Source of the DNA: an uncultured Bacillota bacterium
Lineage (GTDB): Bacteria; Bacillota; Clostridia; Caldicoprobacterales; UBA3941
Assembly (NCBI GenBank): GCA_937960725.1
Contig: CALGOY010000077.1
Span: forward strand, 1-15,734
Direction of reading: 5' to 3'
DNA: 15,734 nt
Position 1 is the first letter of the stretch; every line of letters begins with the position of its first letter. The notes under the pieces were generated by a model that saw only the letters and a program-made list of their open reading frames with translations, ran no database searches and was not told the DNA's origin. Shown here one piece after another: positions 8,101 to 14,803 of this stretch. The translations under genes were made by a program, and so were the position numbers.

Positions 8101-8728
8101 AATTGCAATGAGGGATTTGGAAATTCGGGGAGCTGGCAATATTCTAGGGCCTGAGCAGCATGGACATATGGCTGCAGTAGGCTATGACCTGTATTGCAAG
8201 CTTTTAGAGGAAACTATTCGCTCTATAAGGGGAGAAGAGATTGCTTCTGAAGTAGAAACAGTGGTAGATATAAAGGTCCATGCCTATATAGAAGAAGATT
8301 ATATTCCTTTGGAAAGCCAGAGGATAGAGATATATAAGCGGATAGCGGCTATTGAAGATTTGCAGGACAAGTATGACGTGGAAGAGGAGCTGGAGGACAG
8401 ATTTGGAGATATACCGGAGGCTACGGGGAATTTAATAGATATCGCATATATAAAAGCGTTGGGGAAAAAGCTTAAGATTATGGAGATAAACCATAAGGAA
8501 GGGGAAGTATATCTCAAATTTTTTGATAAGAAAGCTCTAGATCCTAAAGTTTTGATGGTAATCCTCAATGAAAATAGGCGTAAGATAGCTTTTGAGGCTT
8601 CGAATCGACCGATTTTAAAGTTAACTCTAGACGATAAATCTTCTTCCAATGTGCTCATGGAGATAAGGCAAGTTTTGGACAAAATTATGGAATTGCATAG
8701 CAAGCAATCTTCAGATATAATGAAATAG
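5183..8728 (+). CDS. mfd: transcription-repair coupling factor Mfd
   Basis: 1181 residues, the usual length. Mfd removes RNA polymerase stalled at DNA lesions and recruits UvrA. Domains in order: a UvrB-like N-terminal region (about 1-400, including GYEKVDVVEGPGQFGLRGGI), the RNA polymerase interaction domain (about 505-570, LKVGDYVVHENHGIGKYLG), then the RecG-like translocase. Its motif I is GDVGYGKTEVA near 655-665 and motif II is DEEQ near 757. These are followed by TATPIPRTLHMSL, the helicase C half with QLRGRVGRS, and the C-terminal TRCF domain. No catalytic motif is missing. The AGGTGG ribosome site lies 4 bases before the ATG. The gene is 150 bases after pth and 42 bases before the PrsA-like gene, the latter likely co-transcribed. 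Confidence 0.98.
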   Translation: MDPVWLSSMLRWNEFVKLKEFVRGGKGPASVFGLSETQKLHMLSSLVYPLDRQCLYITYNEEQARRAYEDLSFFFPEQVLLFPKREIFFYKVEAHSTELLMQRLRVLEKLACGEPVIVVASVEAVLFLQTSLNLFKKHLLELRVGDETPIAGLAQRLVQMGYEKVDVVEGPGQFGLRGGIFDIFPLTSDRPYRVEFFDEEVDSIRFFDPISQRSIERADVLSISPARELVLDKQSLGDAIAKIKKSLDTSLQRLSSEKEEVRDRLEEKVRALIEKLEEGIYDEALENYFPFFYPNGGTIIRYLNKSALVVLDEPIRIRERFNGWKLEFEEHFISLLQDGEVLPEQANIFISYDELLLEIKESQQYIVFQALPKASKDISPRTIYNFASRSIPAYQGKLELLVDDIKFWKDREYSIILLCGNDARGERLAASLMDYEIEAIVKKQLEGEVLPGQVVIVPGSINKGFEYPDGKFVLVSDREIYGRSKRRIQARSSKKKRKKLDPFTDLKVGDYVVHENHGIGKYLGIKTLEVNGQKRDYLYIKYSGTDKLYVPTDQMDLIQPYIGMDGKEPRLSKLGGAEWQKTKNKVRQSIKKLAFDLVKLYAARETAVGYCFSKDTPWQKQFEDAFPYEETPDQLKAIEDVKRDMESPKVMDRLLCGDVGYGKTEVAIRAAFKAVMDGKQVALLAPTTILAHQHYNTFEKRFEDFPITVQVLSRFKTPGEQKKILKSLREGGVDVIIGTHRLLSKDVKYKDLGLLIIDEEQRFGVGHKEAIKNIKKNVDVLTLTATPIPRTLHMSLVGIRDISVIETPPEDRYPVQTYVVEFNESLIRDAILREVQRGGQVYFVYNRVKSMEAMAERIRALVPEISVGMAHGQMNEKLLEKIMLDFYDGKFDLLLCSTIIESGLDIPNVNTIIVYDADNYGLSQLYQLRGRVGRSNRIAYAYFVYRKDKILSEVAEKRLRAIKEFTEFGAGFKIAMRDLEIRGAGNILGPEQHGHMAAVGYDLYCKLLEETIRSIRGEEIASEVETVVDIKVHAYIEEDYIPLESQRIEIYKRIAAIEDLQDKYDVEEELEDRFGDIPEATGNLIDIAYIKALGKKLKIMEINHKEGEVYLKFFDKKALDPKVLMVILNENRRKIAFEASNRPILKLTLDDKSSSNVLMEIRQVLDKIMELHSKQSSDIMK

Positions 8729-8770
8729 TCTTATTGGGCGTAAGCTAGCTAAAGAAAGGATGAATTAAAA

Positions 8771-9949
8771 ATGTATTACAAAAGAAAATTGTCACTAGCT
8801 TTGATTTTTGTGCTTACTGTGTCTATATTCTCAGGATGCCGCTTTATACGGGTCAATCCGGAAAAGGATAGGGCCCAGGTGGTGGCAGAGATAAATGGCG
8901 AGAAGATATTAAAAGGCGAGGTGTTGGACCGGCTAGAGCAGAATAAGTCATTGTATTATCTAACGGATGAGATGATAGAAGATCCAGAGTATGAGGATTA
9001 TGTATTGAGCGTTAAGAAGCAAATTTTGGATGAGGTAATCATAGAAAGGCTTTTGCATCAAAAGGCGAAGGACGCAGGCTTCGTGCTAACTGACGAGATG
9101 AGGGAAGAAGCCCGAAAAGAGTATGAGGACTTTATAGAACAGATAGCTGAGAGCATGAAGGCTCAGGATGAGGCTGCTGGCGAAGAAGTAGAAGAAGGAA
9201 AAGACTATAGGGAAGAGGCTTTAAATTATATCAAAGAACAGCTAAAAGCTATGGATATGACGGAAGAAGAATATATCCAAATGATAGCAGAATATAAGCC
9301 TATTGAGAAGTTTACAGAGAAAACTTTAGAAGATGTACAGGTTACTGATGAGGATATCCAGCAATATTATGAAAAGGAACTCAAAGCTCAGAAGGAAAAT
9401 CCCAGCTATTCCGAAACAGCTCGGGTTCAGCTGTATGAGCCAAATCGTTTGCAAGTGAAACACATATTTATTGAATTGCCAGAGGAAAAACAGGAAGAAT
9501 ATAATAATTTGTTATCCGAAGAAGATAAGAAAGAGGAAGCTGAAGAATTTCTAGCTAAAGAATTGAAGGCCATAAAGCCAAAGGCAGAGGAAGCCCTGGA
9601 AAAAGCAAAAGAGGATATGAAGGCTGCAATTGAGGAATATAACCCTGATGACGCTGAATTTATGGAGGAAGGAATAATTATTTATGAAAATTATCCCTAT
9701 CTTCCCGAAGAATACGTGGAGGAGGCTTTTAAGCTTTCGGAAGGAGAAGTATCTTCTTTAATAGAGACTCGATATGGGTATTTCATTGTAAAGGTGGAGA
9801 AAAAGCTTCCTGAAAAAACTTATACTATTGATGAAAAGCAAGAGGAATTAAAAACCGCAGTGGAAGAGCAGAAAAAAAGTGAGAAGTGGAATAGCCTGCT
9901 AGAAGAGTGGATGGACAAAGAAGTCAAGAAATATGAGAATAGGTTGTAA
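8771..9949 (+). CDS. PrsA/SurA-type peptidyl-prolyl isomerase-like lipoprotein
   Basis: 392 residues. The N-terminus has a basic start, a hydrophobic stretch (7-20) and a lipobox ending at Cys23 (SIFSGC). It should be lipid-anchored on the outer face of the membrane. Residues from about 38 (VVAEINGEKILKGEVLDRLE) to about 200 resemble the SurA-N/trigger-factor-like chaperone part. Residues 229 to about 345 resemble a parvulin (PpiC) domain: VKHIF with His231, EEAFKLSEGEVSSLIETRYG near 317-336. The middle of the parvulin domain is Glu/Lys-rich and lacks the usual GGDLGWF segment. The normal GYHI histidine is Phe338 (GYFIVKV). Foldase activity may therefore be weak, with a chaperone role more likely. 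Its place between mfd and spoVT is common in Clostridia. An AGAAAGGA ribosome site precedes the ATG by 10 bases. Confidence 0.85.
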   Translation: MYYKRKLSLALIFVLTVSIFSGCRFIRVNPEKDRAQVVAEINGEKILKGEVLDRLEQNKSLYYLTDEMIEDPEYEDYVLSVKKQILDEVIIERLLHQKAKDAGFVLTDEMREEARKEYEDFIEQIAESMKAQDEAAGEEVEEGKDYREEALNYIKEQLKAMDMTEEEYIQMIAEYKPIEKFTEKTLEDVQVTDEDIQQYYEKELKAQKENPSYSETARVQLYEPNRLQVKHIFIELPEEKQEEYNNLLSEEDKKEEAEEFLAKELKAIKPKAEEALEKAKEDMKAAIEEYNPDDAEFMEEGIIIYENYPYLPEEYVEEAFKLSEGEVSSLIETRYGYFIVKVEKKLPEKTYTIDEKQEELKTAVEEQKKSEKWNSLLEEWMDKEVKKYENRL

Positions 9950-9993
9950 TTAAATTTAAAGCACATCCCCTGGAAAAGTTTTATGTAAAATTC

Positions 9994-10023
9994 GTATAAA
10001 ACAGACGCAACAGTAAAATAATA
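9994..10023 (+). promoter_or_regulatory. possible sigma-G/sigma-F type promoter of spoVT
   Basis: GTATA (9994-9998) matches the -35 consensus GHATR. An 18-base spacer is followed by AATAATA (10017-10023), which matches CATWMTA at 6 of 7. Transcription would begin near 10030, about 45 bases before the GTG start. Bacillus spoVT is sigma-G dependent, which agrees with this, but the motif is short and the region AT-rich. Confidence 0.4.
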
Positions 10024-10073
10024 TGATTGCAAGGATGGTTTTGTAAGTAGATGCAAATTAAGGAGGGATGTGC

Positions 10074-10631
10074 GTGAAAGCTACAGGCATTGTCAGGCGG
10101 ATAGACGATTTGGGGAGGGTGGTTATACCTAAGGAAATCCGCCGTACTCTAAGGATACGGGAAGGGGATCCTTTAGAAATATTTACCGATCGTGAAGGAG
10201 AAGTAATACTTAAAAAATATTCTCCCATTGGAGAATTGAGCGATTTTGCTACAGAATATACTGAATCCATGCATCAGAGTTTAGGACATATTGTGTGCGT
10301 ATCAGATAAGGATTCGATAGTAGCTGTAGCAGGGGGCGCCAAGAAGGATTATTTGGATAAATCCATTAGCTCTGATTTGGAACAAATTATCGCTGAGAAG
10401 AAAACGGTAATGATAAATGAAAATGAAGGTAAACAATTCTATAGCATAACTGCAGATGAGCAAGATACGGATAAATATTCTGCTCAGCTAATTGTTCCCA
10501 TTGTTTCAGAAGGGGATCCGATTGGTGCCGTAATTGTGCTCTCTAAAGAACCCGGTGTAGTTATGACTGAGATGGAAGTTAAAGTGGCAGAAACTGCCGC
10601 TGGTTTCTTAGGCAGACAAATGGAGCAATAA
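10074..10631 (+). CDS. spoVT: SpoVT, AbrB-family late-sporulation transcription regulator
   Basis: 185 residues from a GTG at 10074. The first about 50 residues are the AbrB swapped-hairpin DNA-binding domain (KATGIVRRIDDLGRVVIP, then KEIRRTLRIREGDPLEIF). They are nearly identical in pattern to Bacillus SpoVT. The rest is a GAF-like domain (about 56-180) ending in the typical AETAAGFLGRQMEQ. SpoVT tunes sigma-G-dependent genes in the forespore. An ATG at 10068 is also in frame, but the AGGAGG ribosome site (10061-10066) lies 1 base from it and 7 bases from the GTG. The GTG also gives the family's normal first residues, so I chose it. The gene is followed by a strong bidirectional terminator. 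Confidence 0.97.
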   Translation: MKATGIVRRIDDLGRVVIPKEIRRTLRIREGDPLEIFTDREGEVILKKYSPIGELSDFATEYTESMHQSLGHIVCVSDKDSIVAVAGGAKKDYLDKSISSDLEQIIAEKKTVMINENEGKQFYSITADEQDTDKYSAQLIVPIVSEGDPIGAVIVLSKEPGVVMTEMEVKVAETAAGFLGRQMEQ

Positions 10632-10653
10632 TATTGCAATTTTGTTAATCAGT

Positions 10654-10690
10654 AAAAAGCATTGAGTGGAGATCCACTCAATGCTTTTTT
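10654..10690. terminator. bidirectional terminator between spoVT and the convergent fusion gene
   Basis: A perfect 16-bp stem (10654-10669 with 10674-10689) encloses an AGAT loop. Five A on the left and six T on the right provide a U tract for both directions. It serves spoVT on the plus strand. It also overlaps the stop codon (10691-10689) of the minus-strand gene. Confidence 0.95.
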
Positions 10691-12812
10691 AAATGAAACA
10701 TAGTTTTTCAAAATGATTGTGGGCATTTAATATTGCTTCTTCGGGGGATAGCTTACCCGTTATAGCGCTGTAAACCGCTCCTCCGAGTATGCGTTCGAAA
10801 TCCCCATATCTGATAGTGTTTTTATTTAGAGGCAATGAGCGTTTTTTAGATGCTTGGAAAGCTTCTCGTACTTTTGCAAACCAAGGATAGACGGATAATA
10901 GCTCTGGAGATTGATATAGTTCTATATGAGGAGTAGCGCCTCCTAAAAGGGTATGGGGTATGGCTAAACTTTTGCTGCAGGCCCAGCTTATAAATTCAAA
11001 GGCCAGCTCTGCCCGCTTGCTATATCTGTTGATAGCAAGAGACCAGCCGTCTAGCAAGGGGCTTGAGCCAGGAATTTCTGCATAGCCAACATTTCCCGCA
11101 ACTGCTGACTTGTTTCGATCTGCTAGATCAGCAGCATGGGAAAAAAACAATACCATCATAGCCGCTTCTCCTTTTGAGAACTCTAGAAGCTGTTCATCCC
11201 ACCAATGGTAAAGGGAGTTAGGCGTAGCGTAGCTAAAGGCCTCGCAGTAATTTACTAAGGCTTCTATTGACTGTTGACTATACAAAACTAGCTCTCCATT
11301 TTCGTCAAATATCCTTCCGCCAAAGGCCCAGTGCCGCGGTAGAAACTCACAGATAGCTCCATTGGTATACCTGCCGCCAAGGGTTGTGCCATAGGGAATG
11401 GGGGAATGGGGATTGAATTTTTTAGTGAAGAATTTGGCTATTAAATTATACTCATCCCAATCTGTCGGGGGAGCTAATGCTTTACCGTACATTTCATGAA
11501 AAAGTTTTTGAATTTGTACGTTTTCGAATAGGTCTTTTCTATAAAAAAGCAGTTGGCTTTCACATACAAAAGGCAATGCAAAAAAGTGACCCTTATATTT
11601 TGCGAAAGTATTCAAAACTTCCGAAGTTAAGCCTTCGATGCACTGGGGTTTTTCGGCAATAAAATCATCTATAGGAAGCAGCTTATTATCTGTGACTAGC
11701 TCTGAAAGCCATGGCAGATTGACTTCTATAACGTCACATTCAATAGCATTGGAAGGCTTCTGTAAAATTTGATATAATGACCTATAGTCCAACTCGCTGA
11801 TTTCAATCTTAATGCTGTTATCGGTTTTTTCTAGGAAATCTGGTAGAAGTTTTTTGATAGCTTTTGTAGCGGCACTATCCAACATAAGCATCCTTAGTAT
11901 TTTATCATTGAGTTGGACATAAAAGGATGCTAATGTATCCTCAGGGGTGTACTTTTTTTCAAACTGCATAGCAATAGTTTCGACTGTGGGGGATGTTTGT
12001 TTGGGATTTTCTATAGCGTCTAAAAGTATTTGTACCGCCAATTTTGCAGCTTCTGAGGAGGGTTGCAAAATCTTTCCGATTTGTGAATAGGATTGGTTGC
12101 TCCAGGAGTCATCGAAGATAGCGATGACCTGAGGGAGAGATTTATAACGATGTTTATATAAATCAATTGCTTTTAAGGCTCCTTCTGCCAATACTTGTGA
12201 AGTGGTAATAATAGCTGACGGTATAGTCTGGGAGTACAGCAGATCTATGGCTTGCTTAAAGGCGCTTTCTTTGCTATTTTGGGATATTCTAATAAAATCC
12301 GTTTTATCTTCCAAGCCGGCTTCCTTTAGCGCACGGCGGTAGCCATTGATGCTTTGCCTTTCGCTAGAGTATTCTATGGGGCCAGTGATAAGGGCTATTT
12401 TGTCGTGTTTTCTATGTAAAAGCTTTTTGGTTGCTTTGTATACCGTTTCTTCGTAATTGAACTGTATAAAATTATAGTTTTCGCTTTCAATTTCTCTTTC
12501 TATGAAGACTGTGGGTATTTTAGACTCTCGCAATTTTTGCCATAGATTTCTATTTTTTGGCTGACAGCTTATGATTACGAGCCCATTTATTTTCTGCTTG
12601 AGCACAAGTGCGATTATATTGTTTTCCTTCTCAGGAAGTTCAGATGTGGTGTATAGCGTTACCATGCAGCCTTTTTCTGCAAACATTCGCTCAGCCGCTG
12701 CATATAAGGCAGCGTATCTACTATCGTATATATTTGGAAGGATAAAGCCTATACTGTTGGAGCGATTTTTTCTTGAGCCCTTAGCCCGGGCATTAGGTCG
12801 ATGTGTAATCAT
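10689..12812 (-). CDS. cytosolic LacI-type effector domain fused to an ABC solute-binding domain, no HTH, no signal peptide
   Basis: 707 residues from the ATG at 12812-12810. The start is set by AGGAGG 5 bases upstream; a TTG nine codons earlier would lie across that ribosome site. The protein begins with HRPNARAKGSRKNRSNSIGF (4-23), which is the hinge and first strand of a LacI repressor. The preceding helix-turn-helix is absent. Residues about 20-290 look like a LacI/periplasmic-binding type 1 effector domain (KLLHRKHDKIALITGP, SINGYRRALKEAGL, PQVIAIFDDSW). Residues about 295-700 look like a family 1 extracellular sugar-binding protein (ALPFVCESQLLFYRKDLF near 415, AFGGRIFDENGEL near 500, LLDGWSLAINRYSKRAELAF near 580). 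With no export signal it should be cytosolic, probably a sugar sensor. No transporter or sugar enzyme lies nearby, and the ligand is unknown. It interrupts the usual spoVT-spoVB order. Confidence 0.88.
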   Translation of the reverse strand: MITHRPNARAKGSRKNRSNSIGFILPNIYDSRYAALYAAAERMFAEKGCMVTLYTTSELPEKENNIIALVLKQKINGLVIISCQPKNRNLWQKLRESKIPTVFIEREIESENYNFIQFNYEETVYKATKKLLHRKHDKIALITGPIEYSSERQSINGYRRALKEAGLEDKTDFIRISQNSKESAFKQAIDLLYSQTIPSAIITTSQVLAEGALKAIDLYKHRYKSLPQVIAIFDDSWSNQSYSQIGKILQPSSEAAKLAVQILLDAIENPKQTSPTVETIAMQFEKKYTPEDTLASFYVQLNDKILRMLMLDSAATKAIKKLLPDFLEKTDNSIKIEISELDYRSLYQILQKPSNAIECDVIEVNLPWLSELVTDNKLLPIDDFIAEKPQCIEGLTSEVLNTFAKYKGHFFALPFVCESQLLFYRKDLFENVQIQKLFHEMYGKALAPPTDWDEYNLIAKFFTKKFNPHSPIPYGTTLGGRYTNGAICEFLPRHWAFGGRIFDENGELVLYSQQSIEALVNYCEAFSYATPNSLYHWWDEQLLEFSKGEAAMMVLFFSHAADLADRNKSAVAGNVGYAEIPGSSPLLDGWSLAINRYSKRAELAFEFISWACSKSLAIPHTLLGGATPHIELYQSPELLSVYPWFAKVREAFQASKKRSLPLNKNTIRYGDFERILGGAVYSAITGKLSPEEAILNAHNHFEKLCFI

Positions 12813-12869
12813 GATGACCTCCTTTTTTAACAAGGACAACGGGATATGCGCATTTTCATACTTAACAGT

Positions 12870-12898
12870 ATTCTACCAGAAAATACAGATGTTTTAAA
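12870..12898 (-). promoter_or_regulatory. probable promoter of the fusion gene
   Basis: The minus strand shows -35 TTTAAA (12893-12898, 4 of 6), a 17-base spacer and -10 TAGAAT (12870-12875, 5 of 6). The -10 is extended by TG one base upstream. The leader would be about 50 bases. The tandem repeat at 12919-12952 lies immediately upstream of it. Confidence 0.5.
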
Positions 12899-12918
12899 TG
12901 TTTTTATCATATGTATCT

Positions 12919-12952
12919 CTGTCGAAGAAATTTATCTGTCGAAGAAATTTAT
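12919..12952. repeat. perfect 17-bp tandem direct repeat (two copies)
   Basis: CTGTCGAAGAAATTTAT occurs twice head to tail (12919-12935 and 12936-12952). It lies between the divergent promoters of the fusion gene and the spoVB-like gene, about 20 bases beyond the -35 of the former and about 20 bases before the -35 region of the latter. It may be a regulator site or simple slippage. Confidence 0.95.
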
Positions 12953-12972
12953 ATTTTTACTAAAAAATAAAG

Positions 12973-13001
12973 TTTTGTAAATAAGGAACAAATGGTATAA
13001 T
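12973..13001 (+). promoter_or_regulatory. probable extended -10 promoter of the spoVB-like gene
   Basis: A perfect extended -10, TGGTATAAT (12993-13001), lies 45 bases before the ATG. The -35 is poor (TTTTGT at 12973-12978 with 17 spacing, or TTGTAA at 12975-12980 with 15), which is tolerated when the -10 is extended. I saw no sigma-E-like sequence here. Confidence 0.5.
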
Positions 13002-13046
13002 AAAATAAATCTAATATATTCCCATCATGGTTTTAGGAGGATATAA

Positions 13047-14789
13047 ATGAGCAAGAATTCTTTTGTCAAGGGAGCAGGCATCCTTGCGATATCGGGATTG
13101 CTAGTAAAATTTATAGGAGCAATATTTCGAATTCCTTTAACCAATATTATTGGAACGGAAGGAATAGGGCTGTATCAATTGGCCTATCCCATATATGCTT
13201 TTTTATTGGTTGCATCAACTTCCGGTTTGCCGGTAGCTATATCCAAGATGGTTTCGGAAGAAATTGCTTTAGGCAACCACTACGGTGCATATAGAATATT
13301 CCGCATCGCTCTTAGATTGCTAACATTTTTAGGTATTATTACTTCAATTATTTTGTTTGCAGGAAGTGGCTTAATATCGAAATTGCAGGGGAATCCTAAA
13401 TCTATATATCCGCTGAGGGCCATTTCTCCGGCCTTGTTTTTTGTGTCCGTAATGTCAGCATATAGAGGCTATTTTCAGGGAATGCATATAATGACGCCTA
13501 CGGCTCTGTCCCAGATAATAGAACAGCTGGGAAAGCTAATCATGGGGCTTACTCTGGCATACTTGTGGATGCCAAAGGGGCCAGAATTTGCTGCTGCAGG
13601 AGCCATTTTAGGCGTTACCCTAAGCGAAGTGGCAGCTTTAGTATTTATGCTAGGGGTATATAGGAATAAAAAATCAGCTATTATAAGGCAGGCCAGAGCA
13701 ACATATAGGACTCACTACCAGGAGCATCCTAGAACTATCATCAGGCGGATTATTGAAATTGCAGTGCCTGTAACCATCGGCGCTTCTATTATGCCCCTTG
13801 TTAATTTTGCCGATCAAATCATTGTAGTTAATCGCCTGCAGCCAAGTATAGATAAGGTTCCTGGCGTTCCGCATACCTTGGAGAATTTTGCTAGCTTTGT
13901 AGCGGACAAGGGGGAGAAATTAGTTGCCGGACTCACTATGGAAAATGCCCACATATTGATGCCGCAGCTATATAGTGAGTTTGCCAATAAGCTGGCTACC
14001 AGTTTATATGGAATACTATCCGGAGCTGTCAATACATTGATTAATTTTCCTGCAGTTTTAACCGTTGCACTGGGAATGAGCTTGGTACCCGCTATATCTG
14101 AGTCCCATGCTTTAAAAGATCGCAGGGGAGTAGTCGAAAAAACAACCATGGGGATCCGGTTGACTCTACTTATAGGGGTACCGGCTGCAGTGGGGCTGGC
14201 GGTGTTGGCGGAGCCTATACTAAGGCTTTTGTATGGCAGTATGGAAGAATGGGAGTTGGCCCATGCTACTTCTCTACTGATTACCCTTTCCGTTGGAGTG
14301 ATATTTTTAACCTTGATACAGAGCCTTACTGCTATGCTGCAAGGAGTGGGAAGAACAGAGGTTCCTGTTATAAACTTATTTATTGGAGCCATCTTTAAGG
14401 TGCTCGTGACCTATGTATTAGCAGGAATGCCCCAGTGGAATGTGCGGGGAGCAGCTATAGGAACTGTCGCATGCTATGGAGTAGCCGCATTCTTAGATTT
14501 TACTGCTGTGATTAGATATAATGGGATAAAATTTTCTTTCAGAAACTTTATACTAAAACCCCTTATCTCTGTAGGCGTGATGGGAATCGTCGTCTACTAT
14601 ATGTACGGCCTAGCGTTTGAGGGGCTAGGGAGCAACACTATTTCCCTTTTTATATCTATTTTAATAGGTATAATAGTGTATACGATTATGTTGTTTGTAA
14701 CTGGTTCTGTAACTAGAGAGGATTTTGAATATATTCCCGGAGGAAAGAAGTTAGGAAGGATACTGAACCGCTTGGGACTTCTCAGATAG
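13047..14789 (+). CDS. spoVB: SpoVB/YabM-group MOP-superfamily lipid-linked oligosaccharide flippase
   Basis: 580 residues, rich in hydrophobic segments and consistent with about 14 membrane spans. The N-terminal stretch [20 protein letters not shown] followed by [19 protein letters not shown] (about residues 24-62) is the hallmark of the polysaccharide-synthesis/SpoVB group. Members move undecaprenyl-linked precursors across the membrane, some for spore cortex (SpoVB) and some for vegetative peptidoglycan (MurJ-like YtgP). The spoVT-mazG position is that of Bacillus yabM and of the clostridial gene usually called spoVB. The exact substrate cannot be told from sequence. A TAGGAGG ribosome site lies 6 bases before the ATG. 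The following YabN/MazG gene starts 14 bases after the stop and should be in the same operon. Confidence 0.88.
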   Translation: MSKNSFVKGAGILAISGLLVKFIGAIFRIPLTNIIGTEGIGLYQLAYPIYAFLLVASTSGLPVAISKMVSEEIALGNHYGAYRIFRIALRLLTFLGIITSIILFAGSGLISKLQGNPKSIYPLRAISPALFFVSVMSAYRGYFQGMHIMTPTALSQIIEQLGKLIMGLTLAYLWMPKGPEFAAAGAILGVTLSEVAALVFMLGVYRNKKSAIIRQARATYRTHYQEHPRTIIRRIIEIAVPVTIGASIMPLVNFADQIIVVNRLQPSIDKVPGVPHTLENFASFVADKGEKLVAGLTMENAHILMPQLYSEFANKLATSLYGILSGAVNTLINFPAVLTVALGMSLVPAISESHALKDRRGVVEKTTMGIRLTLLIGVPAAVGLAVLAEPILRLLYGSMEEWELAHATSLLITLSVGVIFLTLIQSLTAMLQGVGRTEVPVINLFIGAIFKVLVTYVLAGMPQWNVRGAAIGTVACYGVAAFLDFTAVIRYNGIKFSFRNFILKPLISVGVMGIVVYYMYGLAFEGLGSNTISLFISILIGIIVYTIMLFVTGSVTREDFEYIPGGKKLGRILNRLGLLR

Positions 14790-14803
14790 GAGGTAGTAGC
14801 GAA

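Noticed and set aside
8299..8703. 134-codon minus-strand frame inside mfd.
   Set aside because: It lies wholly within the conserved C-terminal domain of Mfd and shows no ribosome site or family motif.
12813..12839. TTG start nine codons upstream for the fusion gene.
   Set aside because: These codons span the AGGAGG ribosome site of the ATG at 12812, and no ribosome site precedes the TTG.
12571..12897. 108-codon plus-strand frame over the 5' end of the fusion gene.
   Set aside because: It is antisense to the hinge and effector domain coding sequence, has no recognisable domain, and is probably a shadow.
13814..14392. 192-codon minus-strand open frame inside the flippase gene.
   Set aside because: It is antisense to a clear membrane-protein gene, has no family resemblance, and its composition reflects the opposite strand.
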